Shown here one piece after another: positions 35,248-43,527 of a DNA stretch of 64,000 nt (position 1 is its first letter; each line of letters opens with the position of its first letter). A program made the position numbers and the translations under genes. Under the pieces are notes generated by a model, which searched no databases, was not told the DNA's origin, and saw only the letters and a list, made by a program, of their open reading frames with translations. The DNA is from Streptomyces alfalfae (GTDB lineage: Bacteria > Actinomycetota > Actinomycetes > Streptomycetales > Streptomycetaceae), in NCBI RefSeq assembly GCF_004127445.1, contig NZ_QEXM01000043.1, positions 124,001 to 188,000 on the forward strand, given 5' to 3'.

Positions 35248-35727
35248 TCACCGCTGGGGCAGGGCGCAGGCGGTGTCGAGGCCGAGCACATGGTTGAGCC
35301 GGCCGAACGCCAGCCACGACCCGATGCTCATGCTCAGCTCCACGATCTCCGCCTGGCTGTAGTGCGCGGTCATCCGTGACCAGAACTCCTCGTCGAGGCC
35401 GTGGTGGTCCAGGGCGTACCGCTCGGCGTACTCCGCGGCCAGCCTCGTGCGGTCGTCGAAGGCGTCGGTGGTGCGCCACCGGGTGACGGCGTCGGCGAAG
35501 CCCTCCTCGACCTTCCGCCCGTCGCGTTCGGTGCGCCAGTCCAGGCAGAAGGCGCAGCCGTTGATCTGCGCCACGCGCAGCCGGGCCGCCTCGAACTCGC
35601 GCAGGCCGAGGGTCGTGTGGGCGTACACGGCCAGGGAGAAGTCCGACGCGGCCCGGCCGATGCCGGGGACCATCTCGCCCCACACGTAGGCGATCGTGTC
35701 CTGCCCCTCGGGGATGTCGATGTGCAT
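35248..35727 (-). CDS. Carboxymuconolactone decarboxylase/AhpD-like family protein
   Basis: A 159-aa helical protein with the AhpD-type CxxC pair in NGCAFCLDWRT, followed by the typical helix LAAEYAERYA and EIVELSMSIGSWLAFGRLNHVLGLD. Members are thiol-dependent peroxidase partners or decarboxylases. ATG 35727 has GGAAGGAAG upstream. It starts 4 nt after the dehydrogenase-like gene ends on the same strand, so the two form an operon. The physiological role is unknown. Confidence 0.88.
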   Translation of the reverse strand: MHIDIPEGQDTIAYVWGEMVPGIGRAASDFSLAVYAHTTLGLREFEAARLRVAQINGCAFCLDWRTERDGRKVEEGFADAVTRWRTTDAFDDRTRLAAEYAERYALDHHGLDEEFWSRMTAHYSQAEIVELSMSIGSWLAFGRLNHVLGLDTACALPQR

Positions 35728-35731
35728 GGCG

Positions 35732-36808
35732 TCACTTCCTTCCGAGCCTGCCGGCTGCCGGGCGCAGCGGGACGTCGAGCGCGTCGTAGAGGCCGGGGCC
35801 GGCGTCCACCAGCCAGTCGACGGCGTTCACCAGGCGGCCGACGGCGGTGGCGTTGCCGCCCGCCGAGCTGTTGCCGTCCTCGTCGGCGGCCTCGACCGTG
35901 ACCTCGATGCGGGGACGGCCCTCGATGATCACCCGGTGGGCGCCGTCGCCGCCGCCGGGCGGCGTGGGCCAGTCCGGCGCACACGAGGCGTGGACGCGGG
36001 TGACGTGTTCGATGACGATGCGGGGTGCGCCGCCCACGAGGCCGCGCACCTCGAAGCGGACGGCTCCCTGGGTGCCCGCGGCGAACTCCCCCATCGCGCG
36101 CGTGCGCACCGTCGCGTCGAGGGCGCGCCGGTCGACGCCCTCGTCGATCCCGTCGAGCGTGACGCCGAGCGCTCTGGCCATCAGCCGTATCTGGCCGCCC
36201 CACACCATCGTGGGGACCGAGGGCGCGAGCATCGGCGGCTCGTACGCCATCGGCTGCCCCATGCCGATCAGATGGCGTACGGACTCCTCCTGGTCGTACG
36301 TGGTGTAGTCGAAGATCTCCTGGCAGCGGACGGCGTCCACGGTCGAGCCGAGGCCGCTGACCAGCAGCGGCAGCACGTCGTTGCCCCACCCCGGGTCCAC
36401 CCCGGAGGCGAAGAGCGAGCCGCCGCCCTCGGCGACGGCCGCGAGGACCGGGTCGCGGAACTCCGGCGGAGCGCCGCGCCAGTCGTAGAGCGGATACAGC
36501 GAGGGCGTCACGACGACGGCGCCCGCCCGTACCGCGCGCACGACGTCGGCGAGCGCGTCGTCGGGGCGCAGGTCGCCGGAGGCCGCGTACACCACCGCGC
36601 GCGGCCCGGCGGCGAGCACCGCGTCGACGTCGTCGGTGGCGGCGACGCCCAACGGGCCGGTCAGGTGCGCCAGTTCGGCCGCGTCCCGGCCCACTTTCGC
36701 CGGGTCGTGCACGAGTACGGCCGTGAGCCTCAGCGCGGGATGGGCCTCGACGGCACGCACGGCCGCGCGGCCCACGTTTCCGGTACCCCAGACCACCGTG
36801 GGAATCAT
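35732..36808 (-). CDS. NAD(P)-binding dehydrogenase, diaminopimelate dehydrogenase/dihydrodipicolinate reductase-like
   Basis: A 358-aa protein beginning with a Rossmann fold (IPTVVWGTGNVGRAAVRAV) and with a C-terminal region like that of the NAD(P)H-dependent amine dehydrogenase group (GVDPGWGNDVLPLLVSGL). Actinobacterial relatives are often next to lipid or sterol genes and have no assigned substrate. It is the first gene of a two-gene operon with the AhpD-like gene, convergent with the cholesterol oxidase. Whether the three share a pathway is uncertain. Confidence 0.8.
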   Translation of the reverse strand: MIPTVVWGTGNVGRAAVRAVEAHPALRLTAVLVHDPAKVGRDAAELAHLTGPLGVAATDDVDAVLAAGPRAVVYAASGDLRPDDALADVVRAVRAGAVVVTPSLYPLYDWRGAPPEFRDPVLAAVAEGGGSLFASGVDPGWGNDVLPLLVSGLGSTVDAVRCQEIFDYTTYDQEESVRHLIGMGQPMAYEPPMLAPSVPTMVWGGQIRLMARALGVTLDGIDEGVDRRALDATVRTRAMGEFAAGTQGAVRFEVRGLVGGAPRIVIEHVTRVHASCAPDWPTPPGGGDGAHRVIIEGRPRIEVTVEAADEDGNSSAGGNATAVGRLVNAVDWLVDAGPGLYDALDVPLRPAAGRLGRK

Positions 36809-36917
36809 GCGCGGAGGGTAGCGAGGGGCGCGAGCGGTTGACAGAGGCGCGACCCGACGAGTCCCGCGCCTCTTCCGAAGTCGCCCACCGCCGGACAGGG
36901 GCGGCGCGGGCGGGCGC

Positions 36918-37721
36918 TCAGCTCGCTCCCCAGCCGCCGTCGACCGGGATCGAGGCGCCCGTGAGGTAGCCGGTGTGCGGTCCGCAGAGCCAGACGGCGA
37001 CGGCGGCGACCTCGTCGGGTTCGATGAGCCGCTTGATCGCCGACCGCCCCAGGAGGACGTCGGTCACCACGTCCTTCGGCGCGATGCCGTGCACGGCCGC
37101 CTGCCCGGCGATCTGCCCCTCGACCAACGGCGTGCGCACATAGCCGGGGTTGACGCAGTTGCAGGTCACTCCGTGCGGGGCGGCCTCCAGGGCGGCCACC
37201 TTGCTCAGCCCCTCCAGGCCGTGCTTGGCGGCGACGTACGCGGACTTGTAGGGGCTGGCCCGCAGTCCGTGGACGCTGGAGATGTTCACCACCCGGCCCC
37301 AGCCCCGCCCGTACATGTGCGGCAGGCAGTGCCGCAGCAGCAGGAACGGCGCGGTGACCATCAGGCGCTGGATCAGCTCGAAGCGGGCGGGCGGGAACTC
37401 ATGGACGGGGGCGACGTACTGCGTGCCCGCGCTGTTGACCAGGACGTCGACGGCCGCGGGCAGGGCGTCGAGGGCGTCGGCGTCGGTGAGGTCCACGGCG
37501 TGCGGCACTCCGCCCACCGCGTCGGCGACGGCCTTGGCCGACTCCGCGTCGACGTCGACGACGTGGACCAGGGCGCCCGCCGCGGCGAACGCCTCGGCGC
37601 ACGCCCGGCCGATGCCGCTGCCGCCCCCGGTCACCAGGGCGGACCGTCCGGTGAGATCCACGCCGTCGGTACGCGGGGGTGCGGGGCGCGCGGCCGGGGG
37701 CCCGGGGTGTTCGCTCGTCAT
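36918..37721 (-). CDS. 3-hydroxybutyrate dehydrogenase (SDR family)
   Basis: A 267-aa short-chain dehydrogenase with the TGGGSGIG nucleotide loop, NSAG, catalytic serine in NISSVHG and YxxxK in SAYVAAKHG. The segments LEGLSKVAALE and NPGYVRTPLVEGQI are characteristic of D-3-hydroxybutyrate dehydrogenases, which interconvert 3-hydroxybutyrate and acetoacetate. ATG 37721 was chosen; upstream in-frame codons have no family match. It is divergent from the Clp-N/HTH gene, whose tandem operators lie in the shared 160-nt gap. Confidence 0.87.
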   Translation of the reverse strand: MTSEHPGPPAARPAPPRTDGVDLTGRSALVTGGGSGIGRACAEAFAAAGALVHVVDVDAESAKAVADAVGGVPHAVDLTDADALDALPAAVDVLVNSAGTQYVAPVHEFPPARFELIQRLMVTAPFLLLRHCLPHMYGRGWGRVVNISSVHGLRASPYKSAYVAAKHGLEGLSKVAALEAAPHGVTCNCVNPGYVRTPLVEGQIAGQAAVHGIAPKDVVTDVLLGRSAIKRLIEPDEVAAVAVWLCGPHTGYLTGASIPVDGGWGAS

Positions 37722-37832
37722 GCCAGGAACGCTAGAGAGGCGGTGAGGGGATCTCCCATGGTCCCGGACACCACAGCGGGGGGCGCGGAGGTGTGGGCGG
37801 GCACTGCCTCCCCCGGCGCGTGCGCCAGCAGG

Positions 37833-37880
37833 TGACAACCAGCGGTTGACACTCTCTCAACTGTCAACCTACGGTTGTCA
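37833..37880. promoter_or_regulatory. Tandem palindromic operators with embedded leaderless promoter
   Basis: Two 19-bp palindromes of the form TGWCAACC-N3-GGTTGWCA occupy 37833-37851 and 37862-37880, 10 nt apart. A -35 TTGACA (37846-37851) and -10 TACGGT (37870-37875) separated by 18 nt place the transcript start at about 37882, the A of the ATG. Both operators cover promoter elements, so a bound protein would block transcription. There is no ribosome site before the ATG, consistent with a leaderless mRNA. Confidence 0.7.
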
Positions 37881-37881
37881 G

Positions 37882-38664
37882 ATGACGCTCCCCGAAGGCT
37901 CCACGCCTCCCCAAGAAAGCGCCTCCCAGGGCCCGCGCGCCGTTCAGGCCCAGCCGACCGTCCGGCTCGACGACCTCATCGACGCCATCAAGAAGGTCCA
38001 CTCCGACGCCCTCGACCAGCTCTCCGACGCGGTCATCGCCGCCGACCACCTCGGCGACGTCGCCGACCACCTCATCGGCCACTTCGTGGACCAGGCACGC
38101 CGCTCCGGCGCCTCCTGGACCGACATCGGCCGCAGCATGGGCGTCACCCGGCAGGCCGCCCAGAAGCGGTTCGTGCCGAAGAAGCCCGGCGAGACCTCCG
38201 ACCTCGACCCCAGCCAGGGTTTCGGCCGCTTCACGCCCCGGGCCAAGAACGTCGTGATGGCCACGCACAACGAGGCGAAGGCCGCGGGGCACGACGAGAT
38301 CCGCACCGCCCACCTGGTGCTCGGGCTGCTCGCCGAGCCCGAGGCCCTGGCCGTCAAGGCGCTCGCCGCGCAGGGCGTCTCCGTCCAGGACGTCCGCCGG
38401 GCCGCCGCGGACGCCCTGCCCGCGCGCTGCGCCGAGGTCCCCGAACTCATCCCGTACGACGCGGACACCCGCAAGGTGCTGGAGCTGACGTTCCGTGAGG
38501 CGCTCCGTCTCGGCCACAACCACGTCGGCACGGAGCACATCCTGCTGGCCCTGGTCGAGTACGAGGACGGCGCCGGCCCGCTCACCGCCCTCGGCGTCGA
38601 CAAGGCGGGCGTCGCGGCCTCGATCGCCGCATCCCTGGCGCAGGCGACCACCCCCTCCGCGTAG
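37882..38664 (+). CDS. Regulator with HTH and Clp N-terminal (Clp_N) repeats
   Basis: A 260-aa protein. Residues about 65-100 contain a helix-turn-helix-like segment (SGASWTDIGRSMGVTRQAAQKRF). Residues about 110-255 are two Clp N-terminal repeats like those of ClpA/ClpC (FTPRAKNVVMATHNEAKAAGHDEIRTAHLVLGLL, and LRLGHNHVGTEHILLALV, read in parts), without any ATPase. It probably binds DNA and senses protein-folding stress or protease substrates. ATG 37882 immediately follows a palindrome and has no ribosome site, so it is likely leaderless. The tandem operators at its promoter suggest autoregulation. Confidence 0.85.
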   Translation: MTLPEGSTPPQESASQGPRAVQAQPTVRLDDLIDAIKKVHSDALDQLSDAVIAADHLGDVADHLIGHFVDQARRSGASWTDIGRSMGVTRQAAQKRFVPKKPGETSDLDPSQGFGRFTPRAKNVVMATHNEAKAAGHDEIRTAHLVLGLLAEPEALAVKALAAQGVSVQDVRRAAADALPARCAEVPELIPYDADTRKVLELTFREALRLGHNHVGTEHILLALVEYEDGAGPLTALGVDKAGVAASIAASLAQATTPSA

Positions 38665-38696
38665 GCGCACCTCGCGGCCTTCGCAGGCGACGGCAG

Positions 38697-38726
38697 CAAG
38701 GCGGCGGAAGTGATTCCGCCACCTTG
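38697..38726 (+). terminator. Terminator after the Clp_N regulator
   Basis: A 13-bp stem with one mismatch: CAAGGCGGCGGAA (38697-38709) and TTCCGCCACCTTG (38714-38726) around a GTGA tetraloop, 33 nt after the stop codon. Confidence 0.8.
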
Positions 38727-38747
38727 TCACCGCATTGTCCGGACCCG

Positions 38748-38776
38748 TTGACAGCCCCCGGGGCGCTCCCTAATGT
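38748..38776 (+). promoter_or_regulatory. Strong sigma70-like (HrdB) promoter
   Basis: TTGACA (38748-38753), 17 nt, then TAATGT (38771-38776). Transcription should begin near 38783, which rules out the in-frame ATG at 38773 as the start of the radical SAM gene downstream. Confidence 0.75.
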
Positions 38777-38829
38777 CGCAAGCACCGCTCGAACGACGTC
38801 AACGCACATCAATCATGCGTGGGGGGTTC

Positions 38830-40035
38830 GTGAACAGCACAGCTGGTGCCGGCGACATGGGAATGGCAGCCCCCCGGAATCGAGAAGGTCTCCCGATCGT
38901 CAGCCTGGACCAGGCGCACTCGCCGCAGAAGGTCCTGGCGCACGGCGAATTGCTGCGGCGCTTCGTCGCGGACCAGGAGATCAAACCGGTCCACATGCGG
39001 ATCGGCATCATGGGCGCCTGCAATATGCGCTGCAATTTCTGCAACTTCCACTCCCCCAACGAGGAACAGTTCTACGATCTGTTCTCGTTCAAGGATTCGA
39101 TCGCCACCGACAAGGCCGTCACACTGCTCCGCGAGTTCGCCGAGAACGACGGCCGTGCCGTGACCTTCTGCGGCAGCGGCGAGTGCACCATCCACCCCGG
39201 CTACACGGACATCTGTCACGCCGGGCACGCGGCGGGCCTGCGCATCGGTCTCATCACCAACGGCTCACGCCTCGGCCGTCCGAAGGTGGCCGACTGCGTC
39301 GCCGAGACCCACACCTGGGTACGCATCGGCCTGAACGCGGGCACGGAGGCGACCTTCGACGACATCACCCGCGATCGCGAGCAGACGTTCTCGCGGTTCA
39401 TCGGCTCGGTCGGCAGGCTGCGGGAGAGCGCCGTCGACCCCGACTTCCGCATCGGCTTCAACTACGTCATCACGCTGCAAAATTATCGCGAGATCGTCGA
39501 GGCCGCGCACATCGCCCGCGATTCCGGCGCCCATTACGTACGTTTCGAGCCGGAGTTCTACAGCGCCCTCGGCCACGAGACCATCGAAACCGTGATGCCG
39601 GAGATCAGCGACTCCCTCACCCGGGCCGCGGCGCTCTCCACGGACGCCTTCGAAGTGTCGGTGCCAAAGCTGGACCGCGGTCCCATGGATCAGGTCGAGG
39701 AGGTGGAGGGCGACTTCGAGCGCTGCCACTACAGCCGTTTCGTCACGGCGGTCGGCGCCGACGGAAACCTCTACCCGTGCCCGCAGGTCCACCTCAACAG
39801 CCGCTATCTGATCGGCAATGTCGTGGAACAGGGATACGCGGAAGTCCTCGACGGCGGCCCGCGGGCCGAATGGGAGGCCTCCAACCCGCGCAGGACCGAT
39901 CTCTGCAAATCGTGCTTCTACCGCCCACAGAACGAACTCCTGGAACTCCTCAAACGCGGCCAGATCAAACTCGACGAGGCATTGGACGCCTATGCCCTCG
40001 AAGTGCCGAGCACCCTGCACGGCGACTTCGTCTGA
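38830..40035 (+). CDS. Radical SAM enzyme of a second biosynthetic cluster
   Basis: A radical SAM protein of about 401 aa. The cluster motif is CNMRCNFC with the SAM-binding GSGE segment (TFCGSGECT). C-terminal cysteines in ERCHYS, LYPCPQVH and CKSCFYRP resemble a SPASM/twitch cluster site, as in dehydrogenases and epimerases acting on sugars or peptides. GTG 38830 follows GGGGGG closely; ATG 38815 is the alternative start. It is the first gene after a strong promoter and is followed within 6 nt by the hydrolase-aminotransferase gene. It is only distantly related to the three radical SAM enzymes of the peptide locus. Confidence 0.85.
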   Translation: MNSTAGAGDMGMAAPRNREGLPIVSLDQAHSPQKVLAHGELLRRFVADQEIKPVHMRIGIMGACNMRCNFCNFHSPNEEQFYDLFSFKDSIATDKAVTLLREFAENDGRAVTFCGSGECTIHPGYTDICHAGHAAGLRIGLITNGSRLGRPKVADCVAETHTWVRIGLNAGTEATFDDITRDREQTFSRFIGSVGRLRESAVDPDFRIGFNYVITLQNYREIVEAAHIARDSGAHYVRFEPEFYSALGHETIETVMPEISDSLTRAAALSTDAFEVSVPKLDRGPMDQVEEVEGDFERCHYSRFVTAVGADGNLYPCPQVHLNSRYLIGNVVEQGYAEVLDGGPRAEWEASNPRRTDLCKSCFYRPQNELLELLKRGQIKLDEALDAYALEVPSTLHGDFV

Positions 40036-40041
40036 CCGCGC

Positions 40042-42195
40042 ATGCAGTCACGTCACCTGCGCCGGCTCCTCGCCGCCGAGCCCGCTCTGCGCTCCTCCGC
40101 ACCCGACGCGAGCGACCGGTCCGCGCGCGCCCGCCGGCTGCGCTCCGTCGTGGAGCGCCTCGCCCGCGTCGAGCGGGCGCCGCTGACCATCACCGAGGCC
40201 ACTGCGTCGGCCCGCGCGGGCCTGCACCGCGAGAACCTGCTGCTGGCATCGCCGGCACGCGGCTCCCTCCACGGCACGCTCCTCGCCCCGCGCGACGTCG
40301 CCCACGGCCCCGCCGTCCTGGTGCTCGGCGGCAGAAACGCCCGCCTGGACCAGCTGACCGGCGACGTCCCGCCGGACCACCCCGACCGCAACGTCGCCGA
40401 ACGGCTGGCGCACGCGGGCTTCGTCACCCTCTCCATCGACCACGGCATCGGCGGCGGCCTCGACGACGAGCGCCGGGCCGGACGGGACGAGGGGACGCTG
40501 CTCGCCCACGCCTTCGCCCTCACCGGGCGGTCCCTGCTCGGCGCCCTCACCGGTGACGCCCTGGCCGCCCTCGCCCTGCTCGCGGAGCATCCGCTCGTCG
40601 ACGCCGAGCGCGTGGGGCTGTTCGGACACAGCCTCGGCGCGGCGGTCGCCCTGCACACCGCCCTGCTCACCGAGGACAGGACCGTCCCGCTCTGCGCGGC
40701 GAGCCACCTCGGCAGCTACGCCGCCCTCTTCGCCCGGCTCCTGACCGGCCACGAGGGCGCCGTGCTCCCCGGCATCCTGGAGTACGCGGACCTGCCCGAC
40801 CTTTACGCGGCGCTGGCCCCGGCCCCCCTGCAACTGCAGTACGGCACGGCCGACCCCTACCTCGACCCGGCCGACGCGGGCGCCGCCGCCGACCTGGTCC
40901 GCCGGGCCTACACGGCGGCCGGGGCCGAGGTCGACGTCCACGCACTGCCCATGGGGCACGGCACCCACGTGGGGCACGCGACAGAGTTCTTCGAGCGCGC
41001 CCTGAAGGGCCCGGCAGTCCCGCCGGGCGACGTGCCCGCCCAGCGCGTCCGCTTCGAGGTGGCGCAGCGGCGTGCCGTGCTCGACCGGGTCGACGCGGCG
41101 CTCGCCACCGGCCTCCTCACCCAGGGCCCCCAGGTGGCCCGCTTCGAGGAGCTCGCGCGGACCTGGACCGGGACGGAGACAGCCGCCGTGGCGTCCGGTT
41201 CGGCGGCCCTGGAGATCGCCCTGCGGATCGTCGGCGTGGCGGGCCGCACGGTGCTCGTGCCGGTCAACACGTTCTTCGCCACGGCGGCGGCCGCCGTGCG
41301 CGCGGGGGCCACCGTGCGGTTCGTGGACATCGAACTCGCGGGCCTCGGCATGGACCCGGGCGCCCTGCGCGACGCCCTCGACCGGTATCCCGACACGGCC
41401 GCCGTGCTCCCCGTGCACATCGGCGGCATCGTCGCGCCGTCCCTCACCGAGGTCGTCGCGCTCTGCCACGCGCGCTCGGTCCCCGTCGTGGAGGACGCCG
41501 CCCATGCCTTCGGCGCCACGCTCGACGGGCGTTTCGCGGGCGGCTTCGGCCGCTTCGGGGCCTTCTCCTTCTTCCCCACCAAGGTCGCCGTCAGCGGCGA
41601 GGGCGGGCTGCTCTGCGCCGCGCTCGCGGACGACCTGGAGCAGGTGCGGCGCTGGCGCGACCACGGCAAGCGCGCACCAGGGTCCACGCTGCACGACCGC
41701 CCCGGCTCCAACTGGCGGCTGAGCGAGCTGCACGCCGCCGTCGGCACGGTCGACCTGGAGCGCTTCGACCGCACCCTGGCGGCCCGGCGCGAACTGGGCG
41801 CCCGTTACGACGCGTTGCTCGCGGGCATACCCGGCGTCCGCCCGCACGCCCTGCCCGCGGAAACGGGCGGCAACTACTACAAGTACCTCGCGTACGTGGA
41901 CCCGGAGGGCCCGCTGGACCGGGCGGAGCTGAAGAAGCGGCTGCGGGAGCGGCACGGCGTGTCGCTGGCCGGTGAGGTCTACGACCATCTGCTCTGCGAC
42001 CACCCCTACTTCGCGGCCGGGGCATCGGTGTCCGCCGGGGCGTCGGCGACCGCCGGGGAACCTGTGCCCACCGGGGAACCGTACGAGCGGGGCCGCTGGT
42101 TCGCCCGCCACCACATCGCCCTGCCGCTCTACCCGTCCCTCACGGAGGCCGAGCAGGTACGGGTGGTCGACGCGCTGCGCGACGAGCTCTCGTGA
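40042..42195 (+). CDS. Fusion: alpha/beta-hydrolase + DegT/DnrJ/EryC1/StrS aminotransferase
   Basis: A 717-aa two-domain enzyme. Residues about 60-325 are an alpha/beta-hydrolase (dienelactone hydrolase-like) with nucleophile S197 in GHSLGAA, acid D271 in GTADPYLDP and histidine near 306-309 (MGHGTHVGH). Residues about 335-717 are a PLP-dependent DegT-type aminotransferase with catalytic K514 in FFPTKVAVSGEGG, VPVNTFFATAAA and VEDAAHAFGA. The aminotransferase half usually aminates keto-sugars or aldehydes. The fusion implies that a hydrolytic step and the amination are consecutive. ATG 40042 lies 6 nt after the radical SAM stop and its own stop overlaps the next gene. Confidence 0.88.
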   Translation: MQSRHLRRLLAAEPALRSSAPDASDRSARARRLRSVVERLARVERAPLTITEATASARAGLHRENLLLASPARGSLHGTLLAPRDVAHGPAVLVLGGRNARLDQLTGDVPPDHPDRNVAERLAHAGFVTLSIDHGIGGGLDDERRAGRDEGTLLAHAFALTGRSLLGALTGDALAALALLAEHPLVDAERVGLFGHSLGAAVALHTALLTEDRTVPLCAASHLGSYAALFARLLTGHEGAVLPGILEYADLPDLYAALAPAPLQLQYGTADPYLDPADAGAAADLVRRAYTAAGAEVDVHALPMGHGTHVGHATEFFERALKGPAVPPGDVPAQRVRFEVAQRRAVLDRVDAALATGLLTQGPQVARFEELARTWTGTETAAVASGSAALEIALRIVGVAGRTVLVPVNTFFATAAAAVRAGATVRFVDIELAGLGMDPGALRDALDRYPDTAAVLPVHIGGIVAPSLTEVVALCHARSVPVVEDAAHAFGATLDGRFAGGFGRFGAFSFFPTKVAVSGEGGLLCAALADDLEQVRRWRDHGKRAPGSTLHDRPGSNWRLSELHAAVGTVDLERFDRTLAARRELGARYDALLAGIPGVRPHALPAETGGNYYKYLAYVDPEGPLDRAELKKRLRERHGVSLAGEVYDHLLCDHPYFAAGASVSAGASATAGEPVPTGEPYERGRWFARHHIALPLYPSLTEAEQVRVVDALRDELS

Positions 42196-43520
42196 GGGCC
42201 GACGCCGCGGGCCCCGTCGTCCTGCACGCCTTCCGCGGGGGCGAGTGGCGGACGTCCCTGGACACCGCCGCGCTGCCGGGGCCGCGCGGGGCGCCGTACG
42301 GCCTGGCGCTGGTGCCCGAGATCGTCGTCCACGCCGACCGCCGCCGATGGGAGACGGCGCGCGGCGGACTGCCCCCGCTCACCGGCCGCCGCGAGCTGCT
42401 GCTCCGGGCGGTCGAGCTGTTCGACCGGGGCACCGTCACGGTCGGCGGGCTCGGCGCGCAGGGCCCGGAGGACTTCCGCGCGGCGCTGTGGGAGACGGCC
42501 GGAGTGCCGGGACCGCTGGTGGACCGCTGGTGCGGGATGCTCAGGGACACCCTGCTCAAGCGGGGCGAGGCCGCCGCCGACGACGCGCTCGCCCTCGTCG
42601 CGCTGCCGGGCAACACCTTCACCTGCCTGGACTCCGTGCTCGACCAGGCCGAACGCTCGGCGGCCGTCTGGGTGCGCCCGAGCCGCCGCGAGCCGGTCTC
42701 CGCCGCCCGACTCGTCGCCGCCCTGCTCGCCGCGGGCTGGCCCCCGCTCCGCATCGGCCTGTACCCGGGCGAACAGCACACCCTGCACGGCTTGGTGAAG
42801 CGCACCGACCGGCAGATCGTCTACGGCGGCACGGGCCTCGCCGCGTCCGTCCGCCGCTCCCCCGCCCTCACCCTGCACGGCCCCGGCCGGGGCTGCGCCC
42901 TGGTGCCCGGGGCGATGCCGGTCGACGAGGCCGTGGCGTGGCTGCTGCCGCTCGTCGCGGGCGACTCCGGACGGTTCTGCGGCAACGTGCGCACGATCCT
43001 GTGCGCGGACGGCACGGACAGCGCAGACGGCACGGCTGGCACGGCTGGCACGGACGGTGCAGATGACGCGGACGGCGCAGACGGCACGGGCGGCACGGGC
43101 GGCGCGGACAGCGCGGCCGGTGCGGCCGGTGCGGACGGCGGCGCGGGCTCGGGTGGGGCTCGGTGTGCGGCCCTGGCGTCCGCGCTCGCCGTCGCCCTCG
43201 ACGCCGTGTCCGCCGATCCGACGGGCCCCGACTGGCCGCTCACCGTCTTCCGCGACCCGGAGGCGGCACACCGGGCCCTGCGCTCGGTCCACGACCGGAT
43301 GCGCCCCGGCGACCGGCTCCTCACCCGCCGCCCCGCGGTCACCGAGGTCGACGGGGCCCCGTGCGTCCTGCCCCGACTGGTGCTGCTGGACCGGGCGGCG
43401 GGCCACCCGCTGCTCGGGCACGAGGTGCCGTTCCCGTTCGCCGCCGTGCTCACCGCCACGCCCGACACCGTGCGGGCCGCCACCGCCGACTCCCTGTTCG
43501 TGTACCGCCCAGCGAAGTGA
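42192..43520 (+). CDS. Aldehyde dehydrogenase-like acyl reductase (EhpG/LuxC-like)
   Basis: A 442-aa protein of the aldehyde dehydrogenase/LuxC-like acyl-reductase group. The NAD-binding region has LPGNTFTCLDSVLDQAERSA and VWVRPSRREPVSA. The probable catalytic cysteine is C263 in GRFCGNVRT. Such enzymes reduce an activated acyl group to an aldehyde, as proposed for EhpG in griseoluteate-type phenazine biosynthesis. Residues about 272-322 are a low-complexity Ala/Gly/Asp/Thr insertion. It overlaps the upstream gene by 4 nt (GTGA) and precedes the adenylating enzyme by 7 nt, so the pair should work together. Confidence 0.72.
   Translation: MRADAAGPVVLHAFRGGEWRTSLDTAALPGPRGAPYGLALVPEIVVHADRRRWETARGGLPPLTGRRELLLRAVELFDRGTVTVGGLGAQGPEDFRAALWETAGVPGPLVDRWCGMLRDTLLKRGEAAADDALALVALPGNTFTCLDSVLDQAERSAAVWVRPSRREPVSAARLVAALLAAGWPPLRIGLYPGEQHTLHGLVKRTDRQIVYGGTGLAASVRRSPALTLHGPGRGCALVPGAMPVDEAVAWLLPLVAGDSGRFCGNVRTILCADGTDSADGTAGTAGTDGADDADGADGTGGTGGADSAAGAAGADGGAGSGGARCAALASALAVALDAVSADPTGPDWPLTVFRDPEAAHRALRSVHDRMRPGDRLLTRRPAVTEVDGAPCVLPRLVLLDRAAGHPLLGHEVPFPFAAVLTATPDTVRAATADSLFVYRPAK
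43005..43157 (+). repeat. In-frame low-complexity GC repeat inside the reductase gene
   Basis: Degenerate short tandem units around GGCACGGAC/GGCGCAGAC encode a run of Ala, Gly, Asp and Thr. The insertion follows the catalytic cysteine region and looks like slippage-driven expansion between two folded segments. Confidence 0.8.
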
Positions 43521-43527
43521 GGCCCGT

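Noticed and set aside
38773..38829. ATG at 38773 as the start of the second-cluster radical SAM gene
   Set aside because: It lies within the -10 element of the TTGACA-N17-TAATGT promoter, upstream of the predicted transcript start.
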